DNA of 64,000 nt, from assembly GCA_020632655.1 (NCBI GenBank), contig JACKFD010000014.1, positions 62,001 through 126,000 on the forward strand, in the 5' to 3' direction. The translations under genes and the position numbers were made by a program. Positions 60,587 to 64,000 of this stretch are shown piece after piece (positions within the stretch are counted from its first letter, which is position 1; every line of letters starts with the position of its first letter). Source of the stretch: Spirochaetaceae bacterium. GTDB lineage: Bacteria > Myxococcota_A > UBA9160 > UBA4427. Under the pieces are notes generated by a model. That model searched no databases and had not been told where the DNA came from. It worked only from the letters and a program-made list of their open reading frames with translations.

Positions 60587-63500
60587 ATGCACACGCCCTC
60601 GCTCGAGGACGAGGCGATCGACCGGGTGGACCGCTGGCTGCGGGCGGCGATCGACTCGACCACGGGCCGCGAGCAGCGTGCCTTCGCGCCGCTCCGCCGA
60701 CTGATCGAGGATCCGCAGGGCGTCCCCTTCGCGATGCGCTTCATCGATCGCGTCGTGCGCCCCGACGAGCCGGAGATCGCGGCGCAGCAGCTGCGCGCAC
60801 TGGTCGCCGACGCGCCGCTCCCGCGCTTCCTGCCGGCGACCGACCGTGCACTGCTGCGCCTCGGCGCCTGGCTCTCGCGTTGGCTGCCGGGTCTGGTGAT
60901 GCCTCTCGCGCGGCGTCGGATGCGTGGACAGGTGGGCGATCTCGTCCTCGACGCCGATCCCGAGCGACTCGCGCGTCATCTCGCCCGGGCCCGCGAGGCG
61001 GGCTACGCGCAGAACGTGAACCTGCTCGGTGAAGCCGTGCTGGGGGAGCGGGAGGCCGCGCGGCGGCTCGAGGCGACCCTCGCGCTGATCGATCGGCCCG
61101 AGGTCGACTACGTCTCGATCAAGCTCTCGTCGGTCGCGTCCCAGCTCGACTACTGGGACTGGTCGGGCAGCCTCGAGCGCGTCGTGGAGCGCCTGGAGCG
61201 GCTCTTCGACCGCGCCCGCTCGAGTCGACCGCGCACCTTCGTGAACCTCGACATGGAGGAGTACCACGACCTCGAGCTCACGCTGCAGGCCTTCATGCGC
61301 GTGCTCGACGAAGATCGCTTCCTCGACTTCGAGGCGGGCATCGTGCTCCAGGCCTATCTGCCCGACGCCTTCGAGGCGCTCGAGCGCCTGCTCGCCTGGG
61401 CGAAGGCCCGGTCCGCGCGAGGCGGTGGGCCGATCCGGATCCGCCTCGTGAAGGGGGCGAATCTCGCCATGGAGCGGGTGGAGGCGGCGCTGCACGGCTG
61501 GGAGCAGGCGCCCTTTGCGACCAAGCACGAGGTCGATGCCAGCTACAAGCGATGCCTCGATCGGGCGCTCCGTCCCGAGTGTCTCGAAGGCGTGCGGATC
61601 GGTGTTGCCAGCCACAACCTCTTCGACGTGGCCTTTGCCCTCGGACTCGCTCGAGCGCGCGGCGTCACCGAACACGTCGGCTTCGAGATGCTGCAGGGCA
61701 TGGCGCCGGCGCTCGCGCGCGAGGTGCGCGCCGAGTCGGGCAACATGCTGCTCTACACGCCGGTCGTGGGGGCCGAGGACTTCGACGTCGCCGTCGGCTA
61801 CCTCTTCCGCCGACTCGACGAGAACGCCTCCCCCGGCAACTTCCTGCGCTCGCTCTTCAACCTGCAACCGGGCTCGGCCGTCTTCGAGACCGAGGCGGAG
61901 CGCTTCCGTCGTTCGGCCGCCGATCGCGACGTCGTCTCGAGCACGCCTCGACGCCGCCAGGCGCGACCCGCCGCTGCCGCGCGGGCACGCTCGGGGCCCG
62001 ACACCGCCTTCGACAACGAGCCCGACACCGATCCGGCCCTGGCATCGAACCGGGCCTGGGCGGCCCGCGTGCTGGCCGAGCCTCCTTCTCCGCCCCGCAC
62101 GCCCGTCGAGACCCGGCGTCAGGCCGTCGACGAGGCGCTCGATCGCGTGCGTCGGGCGCAGGCAGACTGGTCGCGGCGAAGTGCGGCCGAGCGGCGTGAC
62201 GTGCTCTACGCGGTCGCCGACGAGCTGGCGCGGCGGCGGGGCGAGCTCGTGTCGGCGATGGTCCACGAGGCGAACAAGACCTTCGCCCAGGCGGATCCGG
62301 AGGTGTCCGAGGCGATCGACTTCGCCCGATACTACGGGCTGGCGGCGACCGGACTCGAGGATCCCACGCTGCTCGCGGAGGACGTGCGCTTCGAGCCCTT
62401 CGGCGTCGTCGGCGTCGTACCCCCCTGGAATTTTCCCGTCGCGATTCCGGCCGGTGGCGTGCTGGCGGCACTGGCGGCGGGCAACGGCGTCGTCGTGAAG
62501 CCGGCTCCCGAGACGCCGCGCTGCGCCGAGCTCGTCGTCGAGTGCTGTCACGCGGCGGGCGTGCCGCGGGATCTGCTCGTCTGTCTTCGCGTGCCCGAGG
62601 ACGAGACCGGCCGGCATCTCGTGACCTCGGTCGATGCCTTGATCCTGACGGGCTCGATCGATACGGCGCAGCTCTTCCAATCCTGGCGCCCCGATCTGCG
62701 CCTCTTCGCCGAGACCTCCGGCAAGAACGCCCTCGTCGTCACGCCCCACGCCGACCTCGATCTCGCCGTGCGCGACCTCGTCCAGTCGGCCTTCGGCCAC
62801 AGCGGGCAGAAATGCTCGGCTGCGAGCCTCGCGATCTGCGTCGGCCCCGTCTACGCGTCGCCGCGCTTCCGACGTCAGCTCGTCGATGCGGTCGAGAGTC
62901 TCTCCATCGGCTCGACGCGTGAGCCCGGGACGTCGATGGGGCCGACGATCGGACCGGCGAGCGAACGGCTGCGCCGGGGGCTCACGCAGCTCGATGCCGG
63001 GGAGCGATGGCTCGTCGAGCCGCGTTGCCTCGGTCCGCGGGACGGCGGCGAGCTCTGGACGCCGGGCGTGCGACTCGGTGTGGCGCCCGACTCGTGGCTC
63101 CATCGGACGGAGTGCTTCGGTCCCGTCCTCGGCCTGATCCCTGCCCGGGACCTCGATCACGCGATCCGCATCCAGAACGCCGGCGCCTTCGGTCTGACCG
63201 GCGGGCTGCACTCCCTCGACCCCGAGGAGATCGAGACCTGGATCGAGCGCGTGGAGGTCGGCAATGCCTACGTGAACCGTCCGATCACGGGCGCCATCGT
63301 CCGCCGACAACCCTTTGGCGGGTGGAAGCGCTCCGCGGTCGGTCCCGGTGCGAAGGCGGGCGGGCCGAACTACGTGCGCCAGCTGGGGACGTGGCGGCCG
63401 ACCCGGGCGCTCGATCCCGCGCGGGCGGAGGCATCGGATCTACGCTGGTGGCAGACGCATTTCGGTGTCGCGCACGATCCGACGGGTCTCGCCGCCGAGT

Positions 63501-63937
63501 CGAACGTATTCCGCTACCGGCCGATCGCGGGGATGTTGATCCGCGCGCTGCCGGACGCGGACGAGGGCGCGCTCGAACGGGTGCGGTCCGCGGCGCGGAC
63601 CTGTGGGGTCGAGGTCGTCGAGTCCCGCGCCGGGGCGGAGTCGGACGAGGCCCTCGCGGCGCGTCTGACGACGCTCGACGTCGCGCGGATCCGCGTCGTC
63701 GGGCCGGCGACGGACGGGCGCGCGGTCGTCTCCCCCGTCCTGCGGCGGGCGGCGGTCCTGGCGGGGATCCACGTCGCGGACGAGCCCGTGACGGCGAGCG
63801 GTCGCATCGAGCTGCTCCACGGGCTCCGCGAGCAGGCGGTCAGCCGGACGCTGCACCGTTTCGGGAACCCGAGCCTCTTCGCGGGGGCCCGCGGCGCCGC
63901 GGCGGCTCCGGCCGGGGGGGCCGGGCGGGGCGGGTGA
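60587..63937 (+). CDS. putA: Bifunctional proline dehydrogenase / P5C dehydrogenase (PutA)
   Basis: A 1,116-residue bifunctional enzyme. The first half is the FAD proline dehydrogenase: AREAGYAQNVNLLGEAVLGE, DYVSIKLSSVASQ, RIRLVKGAN and LYTPVVGAEDFDVAVGYLFRRLDENA. The second half is an NAD aldehyde dehydrogenase: VVPPWNFPVAIP, Glu709 in AETSGKN and nucleophile Cys743 in GQKCSAAS, completing P5C to glutamate conversion. About 190 residues follow the dehydrogenase core (from VRQLGTWRPTRALD); I could not assign them, but long PutA proteins often have a C-terminal fold that seals the substrate tunnel. There is no N-terminal ribbon-helix-helix, so it is not a DNA-binding PutA. The frame is complete. 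Confidence 0.9.
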   Translation: MHTPSLEDEAIDRVDRWLRAAIDSTTGREQRAFAPLRRLIEDPQGVPFAMRFIDRVVRPDEPEIAAQQLRALVADAPLPRFLPATDRALLRLGAWLSRWLPGLVMPLARRRMRGQVGDLVLDADPERLARHLARAREAGYAQNVNLLGEAVLGEREAARRLEATLALIDRPEVDYVSIKLSSVASQLDYWDWSGSLERVVERLERLFDRARSSRPRTFVNLDMEEYHDLELTLQAFMRVLDEDRFLDFEAGIVLQAYLPDAFEALERLLAWAKARSARGGGPIRIRLVKGANLAMERVEAALHGWEQAPFATKHEVDASYKRCLDRALRPECLEGVRIGVASHNLFDVAFALGLARARGVTEHVGFEMLQGMAPALAREVRAESGNMLLYTPVVGAEDFDVAVGYLFRRLDENASPGNFLRSLFNLQPGSAVFETEAERFRRSAADRDVVSSTPRRRQARPAAAARARSGPDTAFDNEPDTDPALASNRAWAARVLAEPPSPPRTPVETRRQAVDEALDRVRRAQADWSRRSAAERRDVLYAVADELARRRGELVSAMVHEANKTFAQADPEVSEAIDFARYYGLAATGLEDPTLLAEDVRFEPFGVVGVVPPWNFPVAIPAGGVLAALAAGNGVVVKPAPETPRCAELVVECCHAAGVPRDLLVCLRVPEDETGRHLVTSVDALILTGSIDTAQLFQSWRPDLRLFAETSGKNALVVTPHADLDLAVRDLVQSAFGHSGQKCSAASLAICVGPVYASPRFRRQLVDAVESLSIGSTREPGTSMGPTIGPASERLRRGLTQLDAGERWLVEPRCLGPRDGGELWTPGVRLGVAPDSWLHRTECFGPVLGLIPARDLDHAIRIQNAGAFGLTGGLHSLDPEEIETWIERVEVGNAYVNRPITGAIVRRQPFGGWKRSAVGPGAKAGGPNYVRQLGTWRPTRALDPARAEASDLRWWQTHFGVAHDPTGLAAESNVFRYRPIAGMLIRALPDADEGALERVRSAARTCGVEVVESRAGAESDEALAARLTTLDVARIRVVGPATDGRAVVSPVLRRAAVLAGIHVADEPVTASGRIELLHGLREQAVSRTLHRFGNPSLFAGARGAAAAPAGGAGRGG

Positions 63938-64000
63938 CGGATCGGCCCGGCATGGCATTGGGGCGTCGATGACCCGTCCGGGCCGGATGCCGCCCGACGC

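Noticed and set aside
63938..64000. Possible start of another gene at the right edge
   Set aside because: Only about 60 bases remain, with no Shine-Dalgarno and too few codons to judge.

Overview
This window is very GC-rich DNA in which almost every base lies in or close to a gene. The gene content points to an uncultured deltaproteobacterial or Myxococcota-like heterotroph. The pointers are an AgmX/PglI-type TonB protein with two ExbD subunits and TPR lipoproteins, a PEP-CTERM protein, an H-NOX operon, a histone-fold protein and an F420/LLM oxidoreductase. The placement is an inference from content only. I saw no rRNA, tRNA or CRISPR array.

Layout. 1-13 kb is mostly metabolic: two phosphatases, a ketosteroid-isomerase-like protein, an LLM oxidoreductase with an SDR, an FG-GAP surface protein, a GFA-family protein, a zinc-finger histone-fold protein, an enoyl-CoA hydratase/acyl-CoA synthetase pair, an HsaA-like flavin monooxygenase and a second SDR. 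The set suggests use of steroid-like or other cyclic lipids. An insertion sequence with 24/28-matching terminal inverted repeats sits exactly at the stop codon of the second SDR. 13.2-14 kb holds a PEP-CTERM gene whose 3' end has been amplified as a 38-bp tandem repeat. 14-19.4 kb (minus strand) is a tightly overlapping operon: H-NOX, histidine kinase, then three response regulators carrying HDOD, degenerate HD-GYP and EAL outputs. 19.6-21.1 kb holds an aldo/keto reductase and a VOC protein.

21.4-46.9 kb is a cell-envelope locus. A nine-gene run encodes a coiled-coil exported protein, three TPR proteins (two of them lipoproteins), a small exported protein, ExbB/TolQ, two ExbD proteins and a TonB-like protein. 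It is followed by a c-di-GMP-I (GEMM) riboswitch and a gene for a protein of about 5,120 residues with many DUF11 repeats, three OmpA-like domains and a C-terminal outer-membrane beta-barrel.

47-64 kb holds a FIST-domain (NosP-type) protein with an overlapping hybrid histidine kinase, an RND efflux pair, a PAS-GGDEF-EAL-REC-PilZ protein, a chemoreceptor, an OprB-like porin and a bifunctional proline utilisation enzyme.

How the genes may work together. Two candidate nitric-oxide sensors (H-NOX and FIST/NosP), each overlapping its own kinase gene, sit near c-di-GMP metabolic proteins. A c-di-GMP riboswitch leads the giant surface protein, and a TonB-type energy module lies directly upstream. 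The most interesting reading is an NO to c-di-GMP to surface-protein circuit. Each component is seen in the sequence; the wiring is inferred.
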